Shown here piece after piece: positions 1-5,833 of a DNA stretch of 7,981 nucleotides. The DNA is from Propionibacteriales bacterium (GTDB lineage Bacteria; Actinomycetota; Actinomycetes; Propionibacteriales; Propionibacteriaceae). The notes below the pieces were generated by a model. The model was not told the origin of the DNA and ran no database searches. It saw only the letters and a list, made by a program, of their open reading frames with translations. The stretch spans positions 1 through 7,981 of the forward strand of contig JAKDKP010000081.1 of assembly GCA_030453285.1 (NCBI GenBank), in the 5' to 3' direction. Position 1 is the stretch's first letter. Each line of letters begins with the position of its first letter. Made by a program: the position numbers and the translations under genes.

Positions 1-2
1 TG

Positions 3-134
3 ATTGGCATTGTTGCATGGCTCACTCGTCGGCAGGGCGAGTCGATCACGCTCGTTGAAGCGCTTCGCCTGGCCTCAGACAGACTGCGGCTGGTTCGTCG
101 GCTGGCGGTCGCCCCCGGTGGTTTTGCGCTTTAG
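3..134 (+). pseudogene. 3' remnant of a DUF1232/YkvA-like membrane protein, truncated
   Basis: An open frame enters from the left edge and stops at TAG 132-134. It reads like the region after the first membrane helix of small DUF1232 (YkvA-like) proteins: the end of a hydrophobic segment (IGIVAWLTRR), then a basic amphipathic stretch (LVEALRLASDRLRLVRRLA). In intact homologues this stretch leads into an LPIDLIPDFIP-type core. Here the reading ends after about 8 unrelated residues (VAPGGFAL), so the core domain is missing. I infer a truncation or rearrangement at about 112-120. The upstream part lies outside the window, so this could instead be the natural end of another small membrane protein. 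The family assignment rests on remembered sequence style and is moderate at best. Confidence 0.42.
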
Positions 135-150
135 CCGCGCGAAATATGGT

Positions 151-168
151 CGGCCGTCATGCCGGCCG
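151..168. terminator. Short GC-rich hairpin between convergent genes
   Basis: CGGCCG at 151-156 and again at 163-168 can pair as a 6-bp stem around a TCATGC loop. It sits between the rightward remnant ending at 134 and the leftward histidine kinase ending at 214, where a bidirectional terminator would be expected. No clear U-tract follows on either strand, so this is weak evidence; CGGCCG is also self-complementary and common in GC-rich DNA. Confidence 0.2.
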
Positions 169-213
169 TATGCGTTCTCGGGTCCGATTTCGGTCCTGGA
201 GGTCTGAACAGAT

Positions 214-1467
214 TTACTCTCCTTGCCGGATAGCGGAGTGCAGCTTTGCCGGTGCGAGCGGGAATATGCACGTTACGGATGCGCCGGTGGTCGGTTGTTC
301 GATAGTGACGGTACCGCGGTGGCGCTGGACGATTTCCGCGACTATTGCCAATCCGAGTCCGTAGTGGCGTGTGGTGCTGTCGACGTTCCGGCTGCTGACG
401 AAGCGGTCGAAGGCTGTGGACGCGACCTCGGGTGAGAATCCCGGACCGTCGTCCGTCACGCGTACGATTGCGTTCCCGTTCGACGCCGAGACGGTGACCG
501 TCACCGCGGTGCGGGCGTGGTCGAGCGCGTTGGTCGACAGGGCGATCACCAGGCGCAGCAGAGCGGCACGCGACCCGGGGATGATGATCGGTTCCGGGTC
601 GCCCGCGCGGGCGAGGGAGATGCCGCGCCGACCTGCGTCGTCACGGAGAAGCCCGACCGCATTGTCCGCGACAGCCCTGAGGTCAACCGGGGTCGGCTCG
701 ACCACGGTTCGCGGGTCGGCGGCGATCAGGAGGTCTTCGAGGATCTCGGTGAGCGTCCGGGTATCGGTGACGATTTCATCGACGGAGGTGGTGACGTCTG
801 CGGGGAGGTCATTGCCGCCTCGGCGTTTCAGAATTTGCGCCCGGGTGGTCAGCAGGGTCAGTGGTGTGCGGAGTTCGTGGCTGGCGTCGGCGACGAAGCG
901 GCGCTGTAGGGCGAGCGCCTCGGCCAGGGGGCGGATGGCGCGGCGGGCCATCAGGTAGGCGGTGGCGAAGGCGAGCACGGCCGCGACGAGTCCGCCGGCG
1001 ATCAGCGCGGTCGCGAGCCTGCCCAGTTCTTCGGAGCTCTCGTGCAGGTCGAGCGCGACCTGCACGAATCGGTCGTGGCTGCGGTCCCCGGTGGCGGAGG
1101 TGGTGAGGAGGAGGTAGTCGCGCCCGTCCACGGTGCGCTGCTCCTGCACGTCCGCGCCGCCGGCCGCTACCGACTGGAGGGCCGTGGTGTCGAGCAATCC
1201 CTCGGGTAGGTCGTCGGAGGAGATGAGTTGGTCGCCGGTGCGCCCGTCGACCAGGGAGAGGTAGGTGCCGCTCGGCGCATCCTGGGGCGAGTCGAGCCGG
1301 GTGGCCGCGACAAGTGCCCGCTGGTTCGATTCGGTCACGCTCGTGCTGACGATCAGATAGACGAGCGTGCCGACGATCGCCAGGATGAATAACAGGAGGG
1401 CGGTGAATTGTGCGGTGAGCCGCAGCGACGCGCCTCTCAGGTCGTCGCCCGTGCGCAGCGCTCTCAC
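214..1467 (-). CDS. Two-component sensor histidine kinase (HAMP-less, DHp + HATPase_c)
   Basis: This 417-residue membrane sensor autophosphorylates on a histidine and passes the phosphate to the response regulator encoded just upstream. Two membrane helices (about 18-40 and 150-173) flank an extracytoplasmic sensor region of roughly 110 residues with no domain I recognise. The dimerisation/phosphoacceptor box is FVADASHELRTPL with His197. The ATP-binding domain shows an N-box (STNALDHA, Asn313), G1 (DDGPGF, 339-344) and G2 (YGLGLAIV, 369-376). The linker after the second helix (MARRAIRPLAEA) is too short for a clear HAMP domain. The start is GTG at 1467; its GTGA overlaps the regulator stop by 4 bp, implying translational coupling. 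It is the last gene of the five-gene operon. The signal is unknown. Given the redox genes upstream, an envelope redox or metal signal is plausible, but that is inference. Confidence 0.95.
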   Translation of the reverse strand: MRALRTGDDLRGASLRLTAQFTALLLFILAIVGTLVYLIVSTSVTESNQRALVAATRLDSPQDAPSGTYLSLVDGRTGDQLISSDDLPEGLLDTTALQSVAAGGADVQEQRTVDGRDYLLLTTSATGDRSHDRFVQVALDLHESSEELGRLATALIAGGLVAAVLAFATAYLMARRAIRPLAEALALQRRFVADASHELRTPLTLLTTRAQILKRRGGNDLPADVTTSVDEIVTDTRTLTEILEDLLIAADPRTVVEPTPVDLRAVADNAVGLLRDDAGRRGISLARAGDPEPIIIPGSRAALLRLVIALSTNALDHARTAVTVTVSASNGNAIVRVTDDGPGFSPEVASTAFDRFVSSRNVDSTTRHYGLGLAIVAEIVQRHRGTVTIEQPTTGASVTCIFPLAPAKLHSAIRQGE

Positions 1468-2132
1468 GGCAGCGGTCCGAGCCGGTACCCGATACCGCGA
1501 ACCGTCTTGACGCTGTCGCGGCCGAGCTTCTTTCGCAGGTAGTGCACGTAGGTGTCGACCACGCCGGGGTCGTCGGCATCGGGGAAAACGCTGGCGAGCA
1601 GGCCGTTCCGTTCGAACACCTGATTCGGCCGGCGGGCGAGCCGTTCGAGCAGCTGCGACTCGCGCTCGGAGAGGGTCACGTTCTCGCCCTCTCCCGTCGT
1701 CACGGTACGACTCGCCGTATCGAGCGACCCGCTCACTAGTGCCAGCACCGGCACTGTGCTGCTGTGTCGGCGGAGTAGGGCGCGGATGCGGGCGAGCAGC
1801 TCGTCGATGTCGAAGGGTTTGGCGAGGTAGTCCTCCGCGCCCCGATCGAGGCCCTCTACGCGGTCGGCCGGGTTGCCGAGCGCCGAGAGCACGAGGGCTG
1901 GGGTCAGGATGCCGCGGCCCCGGAGACGGGACAGCACGTCCAGCCCCTCCAACACCGGCAGCCCCCGGTCGAGCACGAGGGCGTCGAACTCGTGCGTCAG
2001 GCCTTCGTGCAGGGCACGTTGGCCGTCTCGGGCGAGCACGGTGTCGTAGCCCTCGGCTGCGAGCAGCTGCTCGAGCATCTGTGCCAGGCGCGCGTCGTCT
2101 TCGACGAGCAGAATGCGTGCGCGCTGCGACAT
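1464..2132 (-). CDS. OmpR/PhoB-family response regulator
   Basis: This is a DNA-binding response regulator of 222 residues, typical for the family. The receiver domain (about 6-120) has the acidic pocket E11/D12/D13, phosphoacceptor Asp55 (LVLDRGLP), switch Ser83 (ALVLSALG) and Lys105 (YLAKPF). A winged-helix domain (about 128-222) ends VVDTYVHYLRKKLG...VRGIGYRL, the usual recognition-helix and wing signature. I chose ATG 2132 because family members begin right before RILLVEDD and a TATACT -10-like box lies 6 nt upstream of it. An alternative in-frame ATG at 2171 adds 13 residues (MSLAAPCFPYTSS) and overlaps the ApbE stop as ATGA, so read-through from the operon could also start there. The partner kinase follows with a 4-bp overlap. 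A candidate target is the repeated element at 4906-4924 and 5798-5816 (inference). Confidence 0.96.
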   Translation of the reverse strand: MSQRARILLVEDDARLAQMLEQLLAAEGYDTVLARDGQRALHEGLTHEFDALVLDRGLPVLEGLDVLSRLRGRGILTPALVLSALGNPADRVEGLDRGAEDYLAKPFDIDELLARIRALLRRHSSTVPVLALVSGSLDTASRTVTTGEGENVTLSERESQLLERLARRPNQVFERNGLLASVFPDADDPGVVDTYVHYLRKKLGRDSVKTVRGIGYRLGPLP

Positions 2133-2144
2133 ACTCGAAGTATA
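2133..2144 (-). promoter_or_regulatory. Possible internal promoter giving a leaderless response-regulator mRNA
   Basis: On the minus strand TATACT (2144-2139) is followed by six bases (TCGAGT) and then ATG at 2132. A TANNNT box at this distance would place the transcription start at the A of the ATG, the arrangement of leaderless actinobacterial transcripts. No Shine-Dalgarno sequence is visible in front of this ATG. I see no good -35 hexamer, which is common for such promoters. It lies just upstream of the ApbE stop codon, so it would let the regulator and kinase be made independently of the redox genes. Confidence 0.4.
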
Positions 2145-2167
2145 GGGGAAACAGGGGGCGGCGAGGC

Positions 2168-2926
2168 TCATATCGGCGTGAGCCCCCGGGCGCTCTGCAG
2201 CCCTGGTGTCGCGGTGAGGTGCCCCGCGTAGTCGACGGTGATCGCCTCGATGTCGAAGCGGTCGATCAACTCCGGGCAGCGGTCGGGCCCGCCCGCGACG
2301 AGGGCGGTGGCGAGTACATCCGCGGTGACGATGTCGTCGGCCAGCACGGTCACCTGGCGGTAGCGTTGCGGCGAACGGGGGTCACCGGTGCGCCAGATGT
2401 GCTCGCCCCGCTCGGCGGTGCCCGAGGTGGCCAGGGCAGTGTGTCGGCCGACGAGCTCGACAGCGCAGAGCAGCGCGCCCCGGTCGTCCGGGTCGACGAT
2501 GCCGGCGCGCCACGGCGGGCCGCCGAGATCGCCCCGGGTGAGGATGTCCCCGCCGGCCACGAGCATCCAGTCGGTTTCGCCGGACGACTCGAGCACCCGC
2601 GCCGCCGCCTCCATCGCCTTGGCCTTGACGGTGCCCGAGAGGTCGATCACGCCGTCGGGGCGGTGGGGTGTGAAGGTGCCGCCGGTGCTCCGTGACCAGT
2701 CGAAGGCGTCGGCATAGGCCTCGCGAAGCTCCGCACTAGCCCGGGTCAGCGGCAGCTCCCCGCGAGCCATCCTGCTGATCTCGGAGTCGGGCCGATACAA
2801 ACTGAACCGCTCGTCGAAGACTCGGAACGCCTCTTCGACCTCGTCGAGAACGGATGCGGGGGCGGTGGAGCCGGCGAAGCGCAGACTCACCATGGTGCCC
2901 ATGGTGTCGAACACGTGCACGCCCAT
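2168..2926 (-). CDS. apbE: ApbE-family FAD:protein FMN transferase
   Basis: ApbE-family enzymes use FAD to attach FMN covalently to a Ser/Thr in target proteins, releasing AMP, with Mg2+. The 252-residue product is of the short actinobacterial type. Family motifs appear in order: MGT near the N-terminus (9-11), FSLYRPDSEISR (41-52), DLSGTVKAKA (95-104; compare D.GG..KGYA), AGGD (124-127), ATSGTAERGEHI (166-177; compare ATSG...R..H) and VTADVLATALVAGG (200-213). The start ATG 2926 lies 2 bp after the stop of the FMN_bind gene, its likely substrate; longer in-frame readings only shadow that gene. The product has no signal peptide or lipobox, although the substrate looks membrane-anchored and probably external, so flavinylation must precede export or occur on the cytoplasmic side. 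Its last 4 bp overlap an in-frame upstream ATG of the response regulator. Confidence 0.93.
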   Translation of the reverse strand: MGVHVFDTMGTMVSLRFAGSTAPASVLDEVEEAFRVFDERFSLYRPDSEISRMARGELPLTRASAELREAYADAFDWSRSTGGTFTPHRPDGVIDLSGTVKAKAMEAAARVLESSGETDWMLVAGGDILTRGDLGGPPWRAGIVDPDDRGALLCAVELVGRHTALATSGTAERGEHIWRTGDPRSPQRYRQVTVLADDIVTADVLATALVAGGPDRCPELIDRFDIEAITVDYAGHLTATPGLQSARGLTPI

Positions 2927-2928
2927 GG

Positions 2929-3435
2929 TCAGAGCCCGGCCTGGTCGAGCGCCGACTGGAGCGAGCTGAGGTACCCGTCGCTGGTGTAGGTGGCACCCGA
3001 GACGCCCTGCACGTTCGCCGACTGCGCCGCCAGAACCTCTTGGCGCAGTACCGGCGCGGCCCGGTTGCTGATCGACACCGAGCGCTGATCCTTGTCGGTG
3101 AGCTGCAGCGCGGTGACATCGGTGATGCTGCCGTTCGCGACGGTGATCTGCACCTGCACCGGGCCGAAGCGGGTCTGCACGGAGGTACCGGTGAATGTGC
3201 CCGAAGCGCTGTCCGACGCCGGGGCTGTGGCACTCGCGCTGCTGCCGGCGGCGGTCGGAGTGGGCGCCGGGGCGGCCGCTGCGGAGGACATCGACCCGCC
3301 GTTGGGAGCCGTGGTCGTGGTGGTGGCTGTCGCATCCGGAACAGTCGGGGTCTGGCCCTGCGTGCCGAGCTGCCATCCCACGGTCAGCACGGCCGCCGAC
3401 GACAAGATGCTGAGGGCCAGTGCGCGCGCCCTCAC
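2929..3435 (-). CDS. Membrane-anchored FMN_bind domain protein (flavinylation substrate)
   Basis: This 168-residue protein carries covalent FMN as an electron relay. It has one N-terminal hydrophobic segment (about 5-24, signal anchor or Sec signal) and no Cys lipobox. A low-complexity Ala/Ser/Thr/Pro linker (about 27-80) follows, then a single FMN_bind domain (about 83-168). The domain opens with FGPVQVQITVANGSITDV and closes with VSGATYTSDGY; Thr149 in SGAT is the expected FMN attachment residue. It starts at GTG 3435, whose GTGA overlaps the reductase stop by 4 bp, and it is followed 2 bp later by ApbE. Reductase, carrier and flavinyl transferase side by side strongly support a flavin-based transmembrane electron path. 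The terminal electron acceptor cannot be read from the sequence. The Ser/Thr-rich linker suggests a flexible arm reaching out from the membrane (inference). Confidence 0.93.
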   Translation of the reverse strand: MRARALALSILSSAAVLTVGWQLGTQGQTPTVPDATATTTTTAPNGGSMSSAAAAPAPTPTAAGSSASATAPASDSASGTFTGTSVQTRFGPVQVQITVANGSITDVTALQLTDKDQRSVSISNRAAPVLRQEVLAAQSANVQGVSGATYTSDGYLSSLQSALDQAGL

Positions 3436-4856
3436 CAGTCGAACCTCTCGACGTGGATCTGGTCCTCGGGCAGACCGGCCGCCCGGGCGTCGCGGATCAC
3501 CAGATCGATCCACGACTGCGGCCCGCACACGTAGAGATCGGAGTTCAGCAGATCGGGGAAAACCGTGCCGATCGTGACACCGTGGGCAAGTGCCTCGACC
3601 GACATCCAGGTGGCGAGCCCCTGCGGTCGCGGGCCCATCATCGAGAAGACCGCATTGCCGCGCATGCTGCGGAGGGCGCCGACCTCGTCCCACAGGTAGC
3701 TCTGCGAGGGATCGCTGCCGCGCAGCAGCACGGTGGCCTCGCCGGGGCGTAGCGTCGAGTGCTCGAGCATCGAGCGGATCGGCGTGATGCCGATACCCGC
3801 CGCGACCACGGCCAGCTTCGGGGCCACCCGGTGCGCCTCGGTGAACACGCCGTAGGGGCCCTCGATCGACACCCGGGCGCCGGGGCGCACACGAGAGATC
3901 GCCGCACTGCCGGTGCCGAGGTCGCGCACCGTCAGGCGCGCCGACGACGCCGTAGGAACCGCCGAGAAGGAGATCGGATGGGCATGCCACCAGGTGGCGC
4001 CGGTCCAGAACCGCCAGATCGCGTACTGCCCGCCCGCGGTCTGCAGGCGGTCGAGGTCCCGCCCGGCGAGGTGGATCGAGACGACCCCGGGGGCGACCTG
4101 CTCGACGCCAGCGACCCGGATACCATGTCGGGCGCTGCGCAGCGCGGGCACCGCGAAACGGAACACGGCAATGGCGCCGAAGGCGAGCACGTACAGCGCA
4201 ATCCAGTAGACCCGCTGCACGGTGCCGTCGGCGAGCACACCGCCTGCGCTCAGCTGATGCGGCAGCGCCACGAGCACGGCCGCGTAGCTCAGCAGGTGGA
4301 TGAGGTGCCAGGCCTCGTATGCGAAGCGCCGCCGCACCGCGACGACCGAGGTGACCACGACGGCGATGAGCAGGCCCAGCCCGAGGTAGGCGAGCGCCAT
4401 ATCTGGGCCCTGGAACAGGCTGATGGTCTCGGTGACGACGTTCGACCCGTCGGCCATCGCGTAGCCGACGGTGAGCAGCGCACCGTGGGCAAGGATCAGA
4501 TACAGCGCGGGCTTACCGAGCTGCCGATGGAACGCCATCGCCGTGTCCTGCCCGACCACCCGGTCGACCGCCGGGATGCGAGCGGCGAGCACGAGCATCA
4601 CCAGGATGAGGTCAGTGCCGACCAGGCCGGTCACGATGCCCGCGGCGGTCAGTGCGGTAGCGAGGCCGCTGACGGTGTTCAGACCGCCGTAGGCGAGCCA
4701 CAAGGTCATGGCGGCGGCGACCGATGCCCAGACGAGGGCGATCATCGCGTCGGCCGTGCGCCTCCGACGTCGGCCCCGGATGCGCCGGGTACGGTCGACC
4801 GGGTCGACCATGCGGCGGGTCCGCACAGGGACGGTGGGTGCCGTTCTGAGAGTCAT
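3432..4856 (-). CDS. Ferric-reductase-like transmembrane heme/FAD/NAD(P)H oxidoreductase
   Basis: This 474-residue flavocytochrome-like protein is predicted to move electrons from cytosolic NAD(P)H via FAD to hemes and across the membrane. A basic N-terminal tail (Arg-rich, 12-33) precedes six helices (about 38-58, 66-92, 115-133, 152-174, 184-200, 214-236). Candidate heme ligands are His110/His124 (14 apart) and His187/His200 (13 apart), the bis-heme spacing of ferric-reductase-like domains. The FAD-binding domain has GQYAIWRF (276-283), HPISFSAVP (293-301) and GPYGVFTE (333-340). The nucleotide domain has AGIGITPIRSM (353-363) and YVCGP (442-446). It ends in ERFDW, the aromatic tail that stacks on FAD in this superfamily. 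ATG 4856 heads the operon; GAGAA just upstream is only a weak ribosome-binding site. The physiological acceptor is likely the FMN_bind protein encoded next. Confidence 0.96.
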   Translation of the reverse strand: MTLRTAPTVPVRTRRMVDPVDRTRRIRGRRRRRTADAMIALVWASVAAAMTLWLAYGGLNTVSGLATALTAAGIVTGLVGTDLILVMLVLAARIPAVDRVVGQDTAMAFHRQLGKPALYLILAHGALLTVGYAMADGSNVVTETISLFQGPDMALAYLGLGLLIAVVVTSVVAVRRRFAYEAWHLIHLLSYAAVLVALPHQLSAGGVLADGTVQRVYWIALYVLAFGAIAVFRFAVPALRSARHGIRVAGVEQVAPGVVSIHLAGRDLDRLQTAGGQYAIWRFWTGATWWHAHPISFSAVPTASSARLTVRDLGTGSAAISRVRPGARVSIEGPYGVFTEAHRVAPKLAVVAAGIGITPIRSMLEHSTLRPGEATVLLRGSDPSQSYLWDEVGALRSMRGNAVFSMMGPRPQGLATWMSVEALAHGVTIGTVFPDLLNSDLYVCGPQSWIDLVIRDARAAGLPEDQIHVERFDW

Positions 4857-4905
4857 CGTGTTCTCGATTCGGGTGAGTGTCTTCTACCCTCCCTACAATC
4901 GTCCC

Positions 4906-4924
4906 GAATTCTTCCAGAATTCTT
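4906..4924 (-). repeat. 19-bp operator-like element, copy 1 (reductase/VIT intergenic)
   Basis: The minus strand reads AAGAATTCTGGAAGAATTC. This is two AAGAATTC units separated by TGG, a direct repeat with an 11-bp period. The inner 17 bp is also a perfect 7-3-7 palindrome (GAATTCT TCC AGAATTC on the plus strand). The same sequence with one mismatch lies at 5798-5816. Direct repeats spaced by one helical turn are typical of OmpR/PhoB-family operators. The element begins about 50 bp before the reductase ATG, with a GATTGT -10-like box 5 bp downstream of it on that strand. A weaker third unit (GAAATTCC, 4929-4936) may extend it. Confidence 0.65.
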
Positions 4925-4940
4925 AGCCGAAATTCCCCGG

Positions 4941-4959
4941 GTCGCTTAGCCTCACCAAC
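4941..4959 (+). promoter_or_regulatory. Possible DtxR/IdeR-like iron box overlapping the VIT promoter
   Basis: The 19 bases match 13 of 19 positions of the IdeR/DtxR consensus TTAGGTTAGSCTAACCTAA, including an unbroken TTAGCCT core at 4946-4952 and ACC at 4954-4956. The core also contains TAGCCT (4947-4952), a TANNNT -10 candidate about 44 bp before ATG 4996, so an iron-loaded regulator bound here would occlude or modulate the promoter. The family link (iron regulators acting on iron transport genes in actinobacteria) is known; binding here is inference from a partial match. Confidence 0.35.
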
Positions 4960-4995
4960 GTTGAAGTGCCGGGACATCGGTGCTTGAGTGAGCGC

Positions 4996-5730
4996 ATGTC
5001 GACCGATGGATACACCGCACCCGCGCTGCACGCCGACGAACCCCACCGGGGAGGCATCGCGCAGCGCCTCAACTGGCTGCGCGCCGGCGTACTGGGGGCC
5101 AACGACGGCATCGTCTCGGTGGCGGCGATCGTCGTGGGCGTCGCCGGAGCCACGAGCTCGACTGGTCCCATCCTCACCGCGGGCGTGGCGGGCCTGGTCG
5201 GCGGCGCGATCTCGATGGCGCTCGGGGAGTATGTGTCAGTCAGCAGCCAGAGCGACAGCGAGAAGGCCCTCATCGCGAAGGAGCGCGCCGAACTGCGCGA
5301 CATGCCCGCCGAGGAGCTCGACGAACTCACCGCCCTGTACCGGGCCAAGGGCCTGAGCGAGAGCACCGCTACCCAGGTGGCCATTGAGCTCACCGAGCAC
5401 GACGCCCTAGCGGCGCACCTCTCGATCGAACTCAACATCGATCAAGACGATGTCGTGAGCCCCTGGCATGCGGCGGCAGCGTCGGCGGCGGCTTTCACCA
5501 TCGGGGCAATCCTGCCAATGCTCGCCATCCTGCTTCCCCCAGCGGACTGGCGCATCCCCGTTACCTTCGTCGCCGTTCTCATGGCTCTCGCGGTCACCGG
5601 CACGCTGTCGGCAACGATCGGCGGCAGCTCACGGCTGCGGGCCACGCTGCGAGTCGTCATCGGCGGAGCGCTGGCACTCGCGGCGACCTACGGGGTGGGG
5701 GTGCTCCTAGGAGCATCCGGCGTCGTCTGA
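4996..5730 (+). CDS. VIT1/CCC1-family Fe2+/Mn2+ transporter
   Basis: This 244-residue integral membrane protein belongs to the family that moves ferrous iron or manganese out of the cytosol (into vacuoles in plants and yeast, presumably outward in bacteria). The first helix shows the family signature LRAGVLGANDGIVSVAA (28-44, Asp37). A second follows with AGLVGGAISMALGEYVSVSSQ-like sequence (about 65-85). Next comes an acidic cytoplasmic metal-binding linker rich in Glu/Asp/His (about 86-155, including EKALIAKERAEL and MPAEELDEL). Three more helices follow (about 156-180, 186-208, 217-240). ATG 4996 is preferred; GTG 4966 would add ten residues but would put the start only 14 nt after the -10 candidate. 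It is divergent from the reductase operon and shares its control region, linking iron or manganese export with the redox system. Neither start has a strong ribosome-binding site. Confidence 0.95.
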   Translation: MSTDGYTAPALHADEPHRGGIAQRLNWLRAGVLGANDGIVSVAAIVVGVAGATSSTGPILTAGVAGLVGGAISMALGEYVSVSSQSDSEKALIAKERAELRDMPAEELDELTALYRAKGLSESTATQVAIELTEHDALAAHLSIELNIDQDDVVSPWHAAAASAAAFTIGAILPMLAILLPPADWRIPVTFVAVLMALAVTGTLSATIGGSSRLRATLRVVIGGALALAATYGVGVLLGASGVV

Positions 5731-5735
5731 CCTTT

Positions 5736-5792
5736 CGGCCATGTGGTGCGAACGGGGCGTGACAAATAAGCCCCTTCCGCGGCTCATGGCCG
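5736..5792 (+). terminator. Nested hairpin after the VIT gene, likely terminator
   Basis: An outer perfect 8-bp inverted repeat (CGGCCATG 5736-5743 with CATGGCCG 5785-5792) encloses a second stem (GGGGC 5754-5758 with GCCCC 5770-5774). It starts 5 bp after the VIT stop and ends just before the next regulatory element. No long U-tract follows, so it may be a GC-type intrinsic terminator or simply an mRNA-stabilising structure. Confidence 0.45.
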
Positions 5793-5797
5793 CTTCA

Positions 5798-5816
5798 AAG
5801 AATCCTGGAAGAATTC
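5798..5816 (+). repeat. 19-bp operator-like element, copy 2 (upstream of DUF2231 gene)
   Basis: The plus strand reads AAGAATCCTGGAAGAATTC, matching copy 1 (4924-4906, minus strand) at 18 of 19 positions. It keeps the 11-bp direct-repeat period; the palindromic reading has one mismatch. The second unit ends 5 bp before the -10 candidate TAACCT (5822-5827). The repeats therefore cover the -35 region, the geometry of PhoB-like activation. Relative to its downstream gene it has the same orientation as copy 1 has to the reductase. Confidence 0.65.
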
Positions 5817-5818
5817 CT

Positions 5819-5833
5819 GCCTAACCTTGAACC
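5819..5833 (+). promoter_or_regulatory. Leaderless-type promoter (-10 TAACCT) with DtxR-like half site
   Basis: TAACCT at 5822-5827 is followed by six bases and then ATG 5834, predicting a leaderless transcript. The gene has no Shine-Dalgarno sequence, which fits. The box lies inside GCCTAACCT (5819-5827), identical to the right-hand part of the DtxR/IdeR consensus, but the left half is absent (10 of 19 positions overall). Iron control is therefore only a possibility. Confidence 0.42.

Noticed and set aside
371..958. Long plus-strand open frame opposite the histidine kinase.
   Set aside because: It is an antisense shadow of a GC-rich gene: arginine/serine-rich, no domain, while the minus strand has full kinase motifs.
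2926..3376. N-terminal extension of the ApbE frame back to 3376.
   Set aside because: It lies within the FMN_bind gene in another frame, has no motifs, and the ApbE fold begins at MGVHVFDTMGT.
3435..3990. Extension of the FMN_bind frame upstream of 3435.
   Set aside because: It overlaps the reductase C-terminal domain in another frame; the GTGA overlap and hydrophobic N-terminus fix the start at 3435.
4906..4922. GAATTCTTCCAGAATTC looks like a eukaryotic heat-shock element (alternating GAA/TTC).
   Set aside because: The context is clearly bacterial; the pattern arises from the self-complementary GAATTC words and is better read as a bacterial operator.
3759..4949. 396-codon plus-strand frame opposite the ferric-reductase-like gene.
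   Set aside because: Low-complexity His/Arg/Gly/Asp-rich translation typical of the antisense of GC-rich coding DNA; no family features.
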